Source: Terriglobia bacterium (lineage in GTDB: Bacteria; Acidobacteriota; Terriglobia; JAIQFV01). From it: a stretch of 64,000 bases of DNA. Below are positions 9,494 through 18,587 of the stretch, one piece after another; the first letter of the stretch is position 1; the number at the start of each line of letters is the position of its first letter. A program made the translations under genes and the position numbers. Under the pieces are notes generated by a model. It ran no database searches and was not told the origin of the DNA. It saw only the letters and a list, made by a program, of their open reading frames with translations. The DNA lies in assembly GCA_020073085.1 (NCBI GenBank), contig JAIQFV010000007.1, forward strand, positions 56,375-120,374, given 5' to 3'.

Positions 9494-12400
9494 TCAGCGC
9501 CGGGTCATGGTCGAAGCCTCTTCCGCCGATAGCGATTCTTCCTGAGTGACGGATTCCTCTGCGGGGCGTTGCCGCACATGAAACAGTCTTCCCACCCACG
9601 AACGCAATTCTTCAAGATAGAGGAAATAAACCGGCGTGATGTAGAGAGTCAGGAGCTGGGACACCACCAATCCGCCCACCACGGCAAGGCCCAATGGCCG
9701 GCGTGATTCCGCTCCCGCGCCCACTCCCAGGGCAATCGGCAGCGTGCCCATCAATGCCGCCATCGTGGTCATCATGATGGGACGGAACCGGATCAGGCAT
9801 CCCTCGTAGATTGCTCCGAAAGCGTCCTTCCCTTCTTTCCTTTGGGCCTCCAGGGCAAAATCAATCATCATGATGGCGTTCTTTTTGACGATGCCCACCA
9901 GCATGATGATTCCCACGAAGGCATAAATACTCAGGTCCACCTTGAAGATCATCAGGGTCAGCAAGGCTCCAAATCCCGCGGAAGGAAGTCCCGAAAGAAT
10001 CGTGACGGGATGGATAAAGCTCTCATATAAAATTCCCAGCACGATGTAAATCACGAGGATGGACATGATCAACAAAAGTCCCAGGCCCTTGAACGAGGCC
10101 TCGAAGGCCTGGGCCGTCCCCTGGAAGCTTGTGCTGATGGTGGCGGGCAGGGTTTCTCGGGAGACCCGGTTGACCTCGGTGACGGCATCTCCCAGCGAAA
10201 CACCCGGTTTGAGATTGAACGAAAGCGTAACGGCGGGGAGTTGCCCAAGGTGATTTACCGTCAGGGGACCCAAATCTCTTGTCAAATCGGCGACCGCATT
10301 CAAGGGAACCAGTTGTCCGCCCGAAGACCGAACATAGAGCAATGAGAGGGCGCTGGGATTCCTCTGATATTGCGGCTCCAACTCCATAATGACCTGGTAC
10401 TCATTGTTCGGAGCGAAGATCGTGGAAATCTGGCGGGAACCGTAAGCTGTGTAGAGGGCATCCTCAACCTGTTGGGCCGTGACCCCGAGCGCCGAAGCCT
10501 TGTCCCGGTTGATCACCACGTTCAGCTGAGGGTTTTTGATCTGCAGGTCACTGGCGATGTCCTGGAGGCCCGGCAGTTTGCGCAGCTCCGCCTCCAGGTG
10601 CGTGGCGCCCTGATAGAGCTCATCGGTATCCGGACTCTGAAGGGTGAATTGGTATTGGCTCTTGGTGAGCTGTCCCCCAATCCGAATCGGGGGAAGATTC
10701 TGCAGATACACGCGCATCCCGGGGACCACGGCCAGCTTCGGGCGCATCTCTTCGATCACCTCATCGGCGCTGAGCTGTCGATCCTTGCGGGGCTTCAGAC
10801 GCATGAAGAGTCGGCCCGTGTTGCCGGCGGTGTTGGGTCCTCCGGCTCCAACGCTCGACATAAATGAATCGACGTTGGAATCCTGGGCAACGATGGCGGC
10901 CACGATCTTCTGATGCTGGGCCATGTCATCAAAAGAAATTCCCTGGGCCCCTTCTGTGAATCCAAAAATCTGCGAGGTGTCCTCACTGGGGAGAAAACCC
11001 TTGGGAACGATGACGAAAAGATATCCCGTCGCCACCAGCAAAATGAGCGACACCACTAAGGTGACCAGCCGGTATCTTAGGACTTTCTTGAGGCTCCAAT
11101 TATAGACTTCACGCATGCCGTCGAACACCCGCTCCGACGCCATGTAAATCCGGTTGTGTCTTTCTTCGCGGGGAGGTCGGAGGAAGCGGCTGCACAGCAT
11201 CGGGGTCAGGCTGAGAGAGACAAGACCCGATACAAGGATCGCCGCAATGATGGTCACCGCGAATTCATGAAGGAGCCGGCCAACGATGCCGCCCATGAAG
11301 AACACCGGGATGAACACCGCGGCGAGCGACAGCGTCATGGACACAATCGTAAATCCAATCTCCTTGGCGCCGTTCACCGCCGCCTCACGGGCGCTTTCCC
11401 CCATCTCCATGTGCCGCACAATATTTTCAAGCATGACGATGGCGTCGTCCACCACAAACCCGACCGAGAGGGTCAACGCCATCATGGAGAGATTGTCGAG
11501 ACTGTAATCCAGAAGATACATCACCGAGAAGGTCCCGATGATCGACATGGGGAGCGCCAAGCTGGGAATGATCGTTGCCGAAACATTGCGCAAGAAAAGG
11601 AAGATGACCAGAACCACCAGAAAGACGGTGAGCTTCAAGGTGAATTTTACGTCATTGACGGAATCGCGAATGGAGAGAGACCGATCGTAGAGAATGCCCA
11701 GGTTCACTGAGGCCGGCATCAACTCCCGGAAGCTGGGCATGAGGCTCTTGATGGAATCCACGACCTCGACCGTGTTGGTTCCGGGCTGGCGCTGGATGGC
11801 CAGCACAATCGCCCGGGTGTTATTGAACCAGCTGGCCACCTTGTCGTTTTCCACACTGTCGATCACCCGGCCGAGTTCGCCCAGACGGACGGGCGAACCA
11901 TTGCGGTAGGCCACAATGATGGGCCGATAGGCTGCCGCATCCATGAGTTGTCCGTTTGCCTGAACCACGAAGGCCTGGTGGGTCCCCCACAGGGTTCCGG
12001 TGGGCAGATTCACGTTGGCGTTCTGCACGCTGCCCGAGACTTCGTCGATCCCGATTCGCCGAGTGGCCAGGGCCTGCGGATCCAATTGAACGTGAACCGC
12101 ATACTTCTGCGAGCCAAACACCTGGACTTGCGCTACCCCGCTGATCATCGAGATCCGCTGGGCGATAAAGGTCTCGGCATACTCATCCACCGTGGAGAGC
12201 GGCAGAGTCGGTGAATTGAGCGCCAGGTAAATAATGGGCTGGTCGGCCGGATTGACCTTCTGATAGATGGGCGGTGTCGGCATATCGGGCGGCAGCTGGC
12301 GGGAGGCCTTCGTAATCATGGACTGCACGTCCTGCGCCGCGGCGTCAAGACTTCGACTCAGATTAAACTGGAGCGTAATTGAAGTCAGCCCCTGGGCGTT

Positions 12401-12649
12401 GGTCGACGACATCGAATCCAATCCCGCAATCGTGGAGAATTGACGTTCGAGCGGCGTCGCCACTGCCGAGGCCATCGTCTCAGGACTGGCACCCGGCAGA
12501 TTGGCCGTTACCTGGATGGTTGGGAAATCCACATTGGGAAGATCGCTCACCGGCAACAATCGGTACCCGATCAGTCCAAACAGCAAAATCGCCAGCATGA
12601 CCAGCGTCGTCATGACCGGCCGATGAATGAAGATTCCAGCAATACTCAT
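9494..12649 (-). CDS. RND multidrug efflux permease (AcrB/MdtBC-like, HAE1)
   Basis: A 1051-residue inner-membrane RND transporter of the usual length. It opens with MSIAGIFIHRPVMTTLVM, the conserved first membrane helix. The periplasmic porter domain motif SITLQFNLSRSLDAAAQDVQ follows. TM4 carries the proton-relay pair in SVGFVVDDAIVMLENI, and the second half repeats the architecture with VGIVKKNAIMMIDFA. Hydrophobic-amphiphilic (drug-type) rather than metal-type specificity is inferred from these motifs. The start overlaps the stop of the adaptor gene by 4 bases. No outer-membrane TolC-like partner is encoded here, so one must be supplied from elsewhere. Confidence 0.96.
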   Translation of the reverse strand: MSIAGIFIHRPVMTTLVMLAILLFGLIGYRLLPVSDLPNVDFPTIQVTANLPGASPETMASAVATPLERQFSTIAGLDSMSSTNAQGLTSITLQFNLSRSLDAAAQDVQSMITKASRQLPPDMPTPPIYQKVNPADQPIIYLALNSPTLPLSTVDEYAETFIAQRISMISGVAQVQVFGSQKYAVHVQLDPQALATRRIGIDEVSGSVQNANVNLPTGTLWGTHQAFVVQANGQLMDAAAYRPIIVAYRNGSPVRLGELGRVIDSVENDKVASWFNNTRAIVLAIQRQPGTNTVEVVDSIKSLMPSFRELMPASVNLGILYDRSLSIRDSVNDVKFTLKLTVFLVVLVIFLFLRNVSATIIPSLALPMSIIGTFSVMYLLDYSLDNLSMMALTLSVGFVVDDAIVMLENIVRHMEMGESAREAAVNGAKEIGFTIVSMTLSLAAVFIPVFFMGGIVGRLLHEFAVTIIAAILVSGLVSLSLTPMLCSRFLRPPREERHNRIYMASERVFDGMREVYNWSLKKVLRYRLVTLVVSLILLVATGYLFVIVPKGFLPSEDTSQIFGFTEGAQGISFDDMAQHQKIVAAIVAQDSNVDSFMSSVGAGGPNTAGNTGRLFMRLKPRKDRQLSADEVIEEMRPKLAVVPGMRVYLQNLPPIRIGGQLTKSQYQFTLQSPDTDELYQGATHLEAELRKLPGLQDIASDLQIKNPQLNVVINRDKASALGVTAQQVEDALYTAYGSRQISTIFAPNNEYQVIMELEPQYQRNPSALSLLYVRSSGGQLVPLNAVADLTRDLGPLTVNHLGQLPAVTLSFNLKPGVSLGDAVTEVNRVSRETLPATISTSFQGTAQAFEASFKGLGLLLIMSILVIYIVLGILYESFIHPVTILSGLPSAGFGALLTLMIFKVDLSIYAFVGIIMLVGIVKKNAIMMIDFALEAQRKEGKDAFGAIYEGCLIRFRPIMMTTMAALMGTLPIALGVGAGAESRRPLGLAVVGGLVVSQLLTLYITPVYFLYLEELRSWVGRLFHVRQRPAEESVTQEESLSAEEASTMTRR

Positions 12650-13854
12650 GAGCTCTTTTCCTCAGTGGCTTTCAGACCGCCCTTGATTTCCACCCGGGAG
12701 CCCGGCACAAGACGGAGCTGGCCGTCCGTGACCACCGATTCACCGACCTGCAGTCCTTTCTCGATGACGGTGTCTGCATCGAACGCCGCACCCACCACGA
12801 CGGAGCGCGACTCGACGGTCCGATCCGGCCTTACCACAAATACAAACTGTCCCTCCTGGCCTGTTTGGATGGCCCGGGTGGGAACGATCACCGCGTTGGG
12901 TCTAGCGCTGAGGGTCAAGACCACATTGACGAATTGACCCGGCCACAAACGGCGGCGCGCGTTGGGAAAGGTCCCTTTGAGGAGGATCGTCCCGGTGTTG
13001 CTGTCCACGGTATTGTTCACAAACGTGAGGACACCGGATTCCGGCGATCCCTCATCGTTGGGGATAACGGCCTTCACTCCCAACTTTCCCGCCGCCATGT
13101 GTTTCTTGATCTCCGGCAAAAACTGCTCGGGGACGGAGAAATCAACATAGATCGGGGTAATCTGATTGATCACGACCATAGACACGGTGTCATTGGCCTT
13201 GACGACGTTTCCTTGATGAATGAGGAGGCTTCCGGTGCGCCCGTCAAGGGGAGAATAAATGGAACAATAGGAAAGCTGGACCTTGGCATTTTCAACGGCG
13301 GCCTTATCGGCCCGGATCGCCTCCTCCAGGGTGTCATAGGTGCTTTGATACTGGTCGGCCAGCTGTTTGGGGACAATTCCCTGCTGGTATAGGTTCGCGT
13401 ACCGCTGAGCCTGGTCCGAGGTGTACTTTACCTGGGCCTGGTCCCGGGCCAGATTGGCCTCCGCCTGGTTCAATGCAGCCGTGTAGGACCGTGAATCAAT
13501 GGCGAATAGCAGATCCCCTTTCTTCACATCCTGACCTTCGACAAAGTTGACTCGGGTCATCTCACCATTCACCATCGCCTTCACGGCGACTGTGGAAAAG
13601 GATTCCCCGGTTCCGATGGCACGAATTTCAACCGGAATTGTCTTCTGGACCACAGCAGCAACTGTGACCGGAACCGCACTCCTTATCTGAGGATCGGGCA
13701 TTTTTCCGGGGGAGCCCTTGCCTGAACAACCGGAAAACATGACGCCAACCAAAAACACAGACGCCAGGGACCCAACGACCCGGGTCCTGGGCCTTGAGAG
13801 AACTTTCAGGCCAAGATAATTGCAGTGGAGGTGTTCCATAAGACGATTTCTCAT
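12646..13854 (-). CDS. RND efflux periplasmic adaptor (MdtA/HlyD-like lipoprotein)
   Basis: A membrane-fusion protein. A lipobox-like FLVGVMFSGC follows a hydrophobic stretch, so the mature protein is probably a lipoprotein. The barrel-sandwich region (VKAMVNGEMTRVNFVEGQDVKKGDLLFAID) flanks an alpha-helical hairpin with repeated A/Q/N-rich helices, and the beta-barrel and membrane-proximal domains end in VVTDGQLRLVPGSRVEIK. It bridges the RND pump to an outer-membrane channel. An upstream in-frame start at 13926 would add a hydrophilic extension unlike the family. ATGs at 13854 and 13839 fit better, but neither has a strong ribosome binding site. The start is therefore uncertain. Confidence 0.92.
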   Translation of the reverse strand: MRNRLMEHLHCNYLGLKVLSRPRTRVVGSLASVFLVGVMFSGCSGKGSPGKMPDPQIRSAVPVTVAAVVQKTIPVEIRAIGTGESFSTVAVKAMVNGEMTRVNFVEGQDVKKGDLLFAIDSRSYTAALNQAEANLARDQAQVKYTSDQAQRYANLYQQGIVPKQLADQYQSTYDTLEEAIRADKAAVENAKVQLSYCSIYSPLDGRTGSLLIHQGNVVKANDTVSMVVINQITPIYVDFSVPEQFLPEIKKHMAAGKLGVKAVIPNDEGSPESGVLTFVNNTVDSNTGTILLKGTFPNARRRLWPGQFVNVVLTLSARPNAVIVPTRAIQTGQEGQFVFVVRPDRTVESRSVVVGAAFDADTVIEKGLQVGESVVTDGQLRLVPGSRVEIKGGLKATEEKSS

Positions 13855-14090
13855 ATGTTTAGATTCCCTGGGAGCCGCCACCCAACCTCGGCGGCTTTCC
13901 TCCTGATGATAATCAAGCGTACCCACCGCGCCAAGCGAGCCCTCTCACCTTCTTGCTCCCGGCGCCACCTCCGCTTCACCGGATCCCTTTTATTAAATCA
14001 TCCGGCGAAATCAGAGACGAGAGACGCCCTCTGAGGCTACCACGTTACGAGAGCGCCCTTTGTAATAACTTGTGCCGATACCGATCCAGT

Positions 14091-14750
14091 TCACCGCCGC
14101 TTCGTCCTTCCTCCCGCCTTGAGAGGCTTCCTCGCGCGTGCCTCCATCCCCTGCAGCCAAATATCGGTCAAGACGTCGCTCACCTGCTTGCGATCAAATT
14201 TCTGATAGTGCTTGCCACCAAACAGTTCCTGAATCAAGAAGTGATAGATCACCATCCCCAGGAAGCCGCGAGCTGCCAGAAGCGGATCCACTCGCCGGAA
14301 CCTCTTCTCCTGAATTCGTCTACGAATGTGGGCTGCCACCGCTTCGTAATTTTCTGCCACATAGGTCCGGAAGAAGCGGTGTGACAACCGGTGATTTTCC
14401 AGGGCCGTAAAGAGGAGGAGGCGGCTCAGGGTGGAGTCCTCGGTGTTGCGCCGCAGGATATCTTCGGCAATCGAGGCAAAGATGACACGGTCATCCCCGC
14501 TCGTGCGCAACGCCGCTTCCAGCTTTTCGCGCTTCCCGGCCATCCGGCACTTGTAATCAATGACAGCCCAGTAGAGGTCTTCCTTGCGCGGAAAATGCCG
14601 GAAGATAATGGCTTCACTCACTCCGGCGCGCTGCGCAATCTGCCGCGTGGTTGTGCCCTCGAACCCCTGGAGGGCAAACAGGGCCATGGCCACTCGCATG
14701 ATTTGTTCACGGCGAGCGGCGGAAGCAATTCGATTGGAGCTTCGAACCAT
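14091..14750 (-). CDS. TetR-family repressor of the RND operon
   Basis: A 219-residue TetR protein. The N-terminal helix-turn-helix reads IMRVAMALFALQGFEGTTTRQIAQRAG and continues SEAIIFRHFPRKEDLYWAVI, the standard TetR_N pattern. The ligand-binding C-terminal half is helical and variable. The ATG at 14750 is chosen because it directly abuts a perfect palindromic operator; the longer frame would place that operator inside the coding region. It is transcribed toward the adaptor and pump genes 237 bases downstream. It is therefore inferred to repress both itself and the efflux genes, with a pump substrate as inducer. Confidence 0.92.
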   Translation of the reverse strand: MVRSSNRIASAARREQIMRVAMALFALQGFEGTTTRQIAQRAGVSEAIIFRHFPRKEDLYWAVIDYKCRMAGKREKLEAALRTSGDDRVIFASIAEDILRRNTEDSTLSRLLLFTALENHRLSHRFFRTYVAENYEAVAAHIRRRIQEKRFRRVDPLLAARGFLGMVIYHFLIQELFGGKHYQKFDRKQVSDVLTDIWLQGMEARARKPLKAGGRTKRR

Positions 14751-14753
14751 AGT

Positions 14754-14769
14754 AAGTAAGCACTTACTT
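14754..14769 (-). promoter_or_regulatory. TetR operator palindrome and promoter
   Basis: AAGTAAGCACTTACTT is a perfect 7+2+7 palindrome that ends 3 bases before the tetR start codon. A TTGACA hexamer lies on the minus strand at 14789-14794, about 18 bases from a weak AAAGTA-like -10 that overlaps the palindrome. Binding here would block RNA polymerase. No second copy was seen in front of the adaptor gene. Confidence 0.7.
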
Positions 14770-15011
14770 TGTACCTGTCGGTGATGGTTGTCAACGAGAA
14801 GCGCGCGAAGGCCATAACAAGAGAAAGATCTCACAAGCCGGACATGAGAAGGAGGTCACGCTCACTCGACTCGGGAACGCAGGCAACCCCCGGAAACTGG
14901 AGGACACTCGCCTTACAGCTCAGGTGCGAATGGAAAGGGCGTTGGGACTACCGTCAGGGAGATTTCCTTCGGGGAGTCGGGGGGGATGTCGTGTCGACAG
15001 CGCGGGCCTTC

Positions 15012-15662
15012 TTAACTCTTCCGGGGCAACACGTAAAACATCACCGCAAAAAAATGACACGCGCTTCCGGCCAGGACGAAGAGATGCCAGATGGCGTGGT
15101 TGTAAGGAATCTTCTTCCAGACATAGAAGAGAATCCCGGCGGTGTAGATCAAGCCTCCCATGACGAGCAGCCGGACTCCGCCCGTTGGAACGAACGTCAG
15201 CATGGGTTTTATGGCAACAATCGCCATCCAACCCATCAGCAAATAAATTGACACCGAGGTGACCTTGAAGCGATCCACGAAGAAGATCTTGAAGACAATC
15301 CCGAAAACCGACAGCCCCCAGACGACGCCGAACAGGGTCCATCCCCACCCCCCATGAAGGAGGACCAGGGTAAAGGGGGTGTAGGTCCCGGCGATAAGGA
15401 GGTAGATCGAGCAATGATCGATGACCTTGAGGGCGTGTTTCAGGCCAGGGGATTGAACGCTGTGATAAAGGGTGGAGGCCGCGTACAGTCCCACCAGCGT
15501 GATTCCATAAACTCCGCAGCTCACAATATGCAGCCGGGTCCCATACATGAAAGCCAGCGCCACCAGCACACACAATCCCGCCAGACTTAAGACAAGCCCG
15601 AGGCCATGCGTCAACGCGCTGGCAGCGTCTTCCGGGGTTAGAGCTCTCAACACCTTCGTCAT
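15012..15662 (-). CDS. Hemolysin III / PAQR-family membrane protein
   Basis: A 216-residue, seven-helix membrane protein of the HlyIII/YqfA (PAQR) family. The family's metal-site signature residues are visible: ASTLYHS near 65, HALKVIDHCSIYLLIAGTYTPF near 75-96, and the C-terminal HAIWHLFVLAGSACHFFAV. Bacterial members are proposed to act as membrane hydrolases or lipid-homeostasis proteins, but the function is not settled (family knowledge). The gene appears monocistronic. The flanking gaps (14770-15011 and 15663-15851) hold no recognised gene. Confidence 0.92.
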   Translation of the reverse strand: MTKVLRALTPEDAASALTHGLGLVLSLAGLCVLVALAFMYGTRLHIVSCGVYGITLVGLYAASTLYHSVQSPGLKHALKVIDHCSIYLLIAGTYTPFTLVLLHGGWGWTLFGVVWGLSVFGIVFKIFFVDRFKVTSVSIYLLMGWMAIVAIKPMLTFVPTGGVRLLVMGGLIYTAGILFYVWKKIPYNHAIWHLFVLAGSACHFFAVMFYVLPRKS

Positions 15663-15851
15663 CTTCTTAGAATCCCTGCACTGAAACCCGGTCTCAGTCC
15701 TTGCTCCCCTCCACGGGAGCGGAAAACGGAATTCTCCGTCCGCTGCATCCTAATCGGAGATTAAATGTCAGGAGAATTCTAATCGAAGCCCGATTGAGAT
15801 GTAAACCCCCTTTTTGGCGGAAGGTGTCGAAGGGACGTATTCATGCTGGAT

Positions 15852-17327
15852 TTAACCGGGAGGTCGCAGAATGGCTTGGTTTCGGCGGACCGCTTCCACG
15901 GCCCGGGATCGGGCCCAACACCAAGTGCGCCAGTCCGCGTATTCTTGCGGCGACCATCGACGAAGGATTCTTGGAACCAACAGGTCCCGATGCGCCGGGG
16001 TCAAATTCGGAAGCGCCCTGATCATCTCCGGAACCGCGTCCGCACTCAAGGAAGCGACATATTCGGCATCCAATGGGTGTCCTGTGTTCTCACGGGACAA
16101 ATTGACGCGGGCGATGAACTGATCGGGATTCACGATGTGGAGAGTGAGAACGATCAGGAAGCCGGCCGTCATGGCGCCAAAGATAAAGTGCTCTCGCCGG
16201 CCGCGGAGCACCGTGACCGAAAACCAGATAAACACGACTGCCAGCCATCCCATGAAGGCCGTCGTATAGAAACGCTGTTCCGTTAGACCGTATTCTTGTT
16301 GGTACAGATACATGCGCTCCAGCGCTGAAATCATAATCACCGCCACAAGTGCCAGCTGGAACCCCGCCAGCCACCCGAAAATTCGCCGGTGGGATGGCTG
16401 CTCCTTGGGCATGAGCCAATGAACTACAAGAAGCAATGGAAGGACCAGTGCCGCCACCGCCACCAATTCAAAAAACCCCCCGCGCGCATACTCCGCATAG
16501 GTCAGCCCGGGAGAGACCTGAACCCATTGCGCCCCCCCAAACAGGTAGCGAACCTGGACGAGGACAAAGGACAGGAAGAGAACATTCAGAGACGTCAGGA
16601 CAATACCGATTTCAATGATCCCCAGGGAATGGGCCGGTGCATGCCATTCTTTGACCCTGCGAATTTCTGTCCCAAAGATCAGTCCCCTCAAGAAACCGCC
16701 CACCGTCCAGGCAAACAAGACCACCAGAAAAAGGTGCGAAAACAAGCTCCTGAGATTGATCCGGATGATGTCCTCTACAAAATGGCTGAAGACGGCGTCG
16801 GCCCCCGTCAGAAGTCCCCCGAAGAGCAGCAGCAGGGGGATCGTGATGAGCACACCTCGCACCACCGCAATCTTCTGCTGCGAACTTCGATCCCTGACGG
16901 CATCCCGCCATGAGACATCGCTGAAGAGAAGCGCGATGGAGCCAAAGGCCGCGTTCAGCCCGGTCATGACCGCTCCCAGACCGTACTCGACCAAGCTGGA
17001 GCGAAGGACGGTTCTGCCCTGGGCCCGGAGCATCAAGAGCGAAAGGGCGACCAGCAATGAGAAGATATCGAGAAGGTTCAGAGAAAGCGCATCGCGCCAG
17101 GCCATCCCGATGGAAGAAAGTACCCCGGTTAAAATCAGCCAAAGATAGCCACTGGCAAACGCGTCATCACGCCATCGCCGCACCGCAAAAACAACCGCAC
17201 CGCCACCCAATATCCAGAGGGGAAAATTCAGCCCCCAGGGGGTTGCCCGCAGGAGGAGGTCTCCCCCCAATCCCATCGTCAATGCCAACATAATCAACAT
17301 CAGTCCCTTTGGCGTCTTTTGATCCAT
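15852..17327 (-). CDS. DUF4173 polytopic membrane protein
   Basis: A roughly 490-residue integral membrane protein with about 10-12 hydrophobic segments. The hallmark segment LTYAEYARGGFFELVAVAALVLP and the preceding LFSHLFLVVLFAWTVGGFLRG match DUF4173-type proteins. The function is unknown. The start at 17327 (MDQKTPKG) is preferred because GAGGAGA lies 7 bases upstream; the longer frame adds a hydrophilic leader without a ribosome site. The C-terminal 60 residues are cytosolic-looking, with many Arg and Trp residues (RRWSPQEYADWRTWCWARSR). The uppS-like gene ends 96 bases upstream on the same strand, so co-transcription is possible. Confidence 0.8.
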   Translation of the reverse strand: MDQKTPKGLMLIMLALTMGLGGDLLLRATPWGLNFPLWILGGGAVVFAVRRWRDDAFASGYLWLILTGVLSSIGMAWRDALSLNLLDIFSLLVALSLLMLRAQGRTVLRSSLVEYGLGAVMTGLNAAFGSIALLFSDVSWRDAVRDRSSQQKIAVVRGVLITIPLLLLFGGLLTGADAVFSHFVEDIIRINLRSLFSHLFLVVLFAWTVGGFLRGLIFGTEIRRVKEWHAPAHSLGIIEIGIVLTSLNVLFLSFVLVQVRYLFGGAQWVQVSPGLTYAEYARGGFFELVAVAALVLPLLLVVHWLMPKEQPSHRRIFGWLAGFQLALVAVIMISALERMYLYQQEYGLTEQRFYTTAFMGWLAVVFIWFSVTVLRGRREHFIFGAMTAGFLIVLTLHIVNPDQFIARVNLSRENTGHPLDAEYVASLSADAVPEMIRALPNLTPAHRDLLVPRILRRWSPQEYADWRTWCWARSRAVEAVRRNQAILRPPG

Positions 17328-17423
17328 GATCATTCTCCTCGAACATGTACCGGGCCCATGCTCTGCTCGAACGCCCTCATCCCTGGTATGGATCTCTGCG
17401 GGCCATCCCACACTGAAGATCGT

Positions 17424-18158
17424 TCAGACGGCCGCCGATTCCGGGAGGCGGCCAAAGCGTCGTTGGCGGGCGTGAAACTCTTCAACCATGCATTTGAGAT
17501 CTTCCACTTTGAAATCCGGCCAGAGCACCCGGGTGAAGAAGAATTCCGCATAGGCACTTTCCCACAGGAGAAAATCGCTCAACCGCTGTTCACCCCCGGT
17601 GCGAATGATCATATCGACGGGCGGTGAGGACGGTTCAGCGTGCATGACCCGGGACAGTACGAGGGCAAAGGCGTCCGGGCCCGTGCCGTCGGCTCCCCAG
17701 AATTGCAGGGCGGCCTGCCGCAGGGTCTCCCGGGCAGAGTAATCGATGGCCAACCGGAGCAGGAGCCGGCTGCCGTCATGCGTCTCCCGTTCCACCGACT
17801 CGATGGCGGCCCGCAATGCCCGGGGGAGCCGGTCTTGGCGGCCGATCACATTGATACGAACCCCTGCCTCGGCAAAGGACGCCGCCTCGGTCCTGAAGAA
17901 GTTCTCGAAGATTCCCATCAATCCCTTAATTTCAGCAGGAGGGCGCCGCCAATTGTCCGAAGAAAAAGCAAACAGCGTGAGGGTTCCGACGCCCAGGGCC
18001 GGCGCCGCAAGAACAAGCTGTCGTACCGTTCGGGCGCCCGCGCGGTGACCGGCCGTGCGCGGCCACCCCCGTTGGGCAGCCCAGCGGCCGCTGCCATCCA
18101 TGATGAGGCCCACGTGCAGGCCGGCAGGGTTCGATATGCGCAAACTACTTTGCATCAT
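17424..18158 (-). CDS. Cis-prenyltransferase (UppS-like isoprenyl transferase), variant motifs
   Basis: A 244-residue polyprenyl diphosphate synthase-family protein that would condense isopentenyl units onto an allylic diphosphate to make a lipid carrier. The first motif reads IMDGSGRWA (Asp21 kept; Ser23 where MDGNGRWA is usual), followed by GHRAGA and LFAFSSDNW. The C-terminal motif is IIRTGGEQRLSDFLLWESAYAEFFF, with Asp where Asn (RxSNF) is usual. These changes suggest a divergent paralogue rather than the sole housekeeping UppS. Of the possible starts, a TTG at 18173 and ATGs at 18158 and 18155, an ATG is preferred. It follows the winged-helix gene by 21 bases and is likely in the same operon. 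Confidence 0.88.
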   Translation of the reverse strand: MMQSSLRISNPAGLHVGLIMDGSGRWAAQRGWPRTAGHRAGARTVRQLVLAAPALGVGTLTLFAFSSDNWRRPPAEIKGLMGIFENFFRTEAASFAEAGVRINVIGRQDRLPRALRAAIESVERETHDGSRLLLRLAIDYSARETLRQAALQFWGADGTGPDAFALVLSRVMHAEPSSPPVDMIIRTGGEQRLSDFLLWESAYAEFFFTRVLWPDFKVEDLKCMVEEFHARQRRFGRLPESAAV

Positions 18159-18179
18159 AAAGTCACAATCCAAAAAAAA

Positions 18180-18587
18180 TCAACCCGCGGGCGGACGGCC
18201 CCGCGTCGCCTGGATCAAGGCCTCCATATGGTTGAGATACCGATCGAGGGCGCGCCGGCCTGCGGCCGTGAGCCGATACTCGGTTCTGGGAATCCGCCCC
18301 TCAAATGATTTGGAGCAGGCCACGTAATCCGCTTCCTCCAATTTGCGGGCATGCACACTCAGATTCCCGTCCGTGGTGTCCAAGAGCTTCTTCAATTCGT
18401 TGAAGGTCAAAGATTCATTCACGGCGAGCGCGCTGACAATTCCCAACCGCAAGCGCTCATGGATAAGGCGGTCGAGCTCGGGCGCCCCCTTTCCCGCCTG
18501 GCGGCCGGGAAGGCCGCGCAGCCGATGTTTTTCAACGCCTGGCTTGGACTGGCGCCATGAGGAGAGCGCGCTGGATTTAGCCACCAT
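18180..18587 (-). CDS. Winged-helix transcriptional regulator
   Basis: A roughly 135-residue regulator. Its core, LGIVSALAVNESLTFNELKKLLDTTDGNLSVHARKLEEADYVACSK, fits the ArsR/MarR-like 'winged helix DNA-binding' family, with the wing around RTEYRLTAAGRRALDRYL. No ligand domain is attached. The ATG at 18587 lies inside the last codons of the upstream membrane-protein gene (11-base overlap), which suggests translational coupling; a longer frame from 18653 overlaps that gene much more. Such small regulators next to a membrane protein often act as a cognate pair (inference). Confidence 0.82.
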   Translation of the reverse strand: MVAKSSALSSWRQSKPGVEKHRLRGLPGRQAGKGAPELDRLIHERLRLGIVSALAVNESLTFNELKKLLDTTDGNLSVHARKLEEADYVACSKSFEGRIPRTEYRLTAAGRRALDRYLNHMEALIQATRGRPPAG

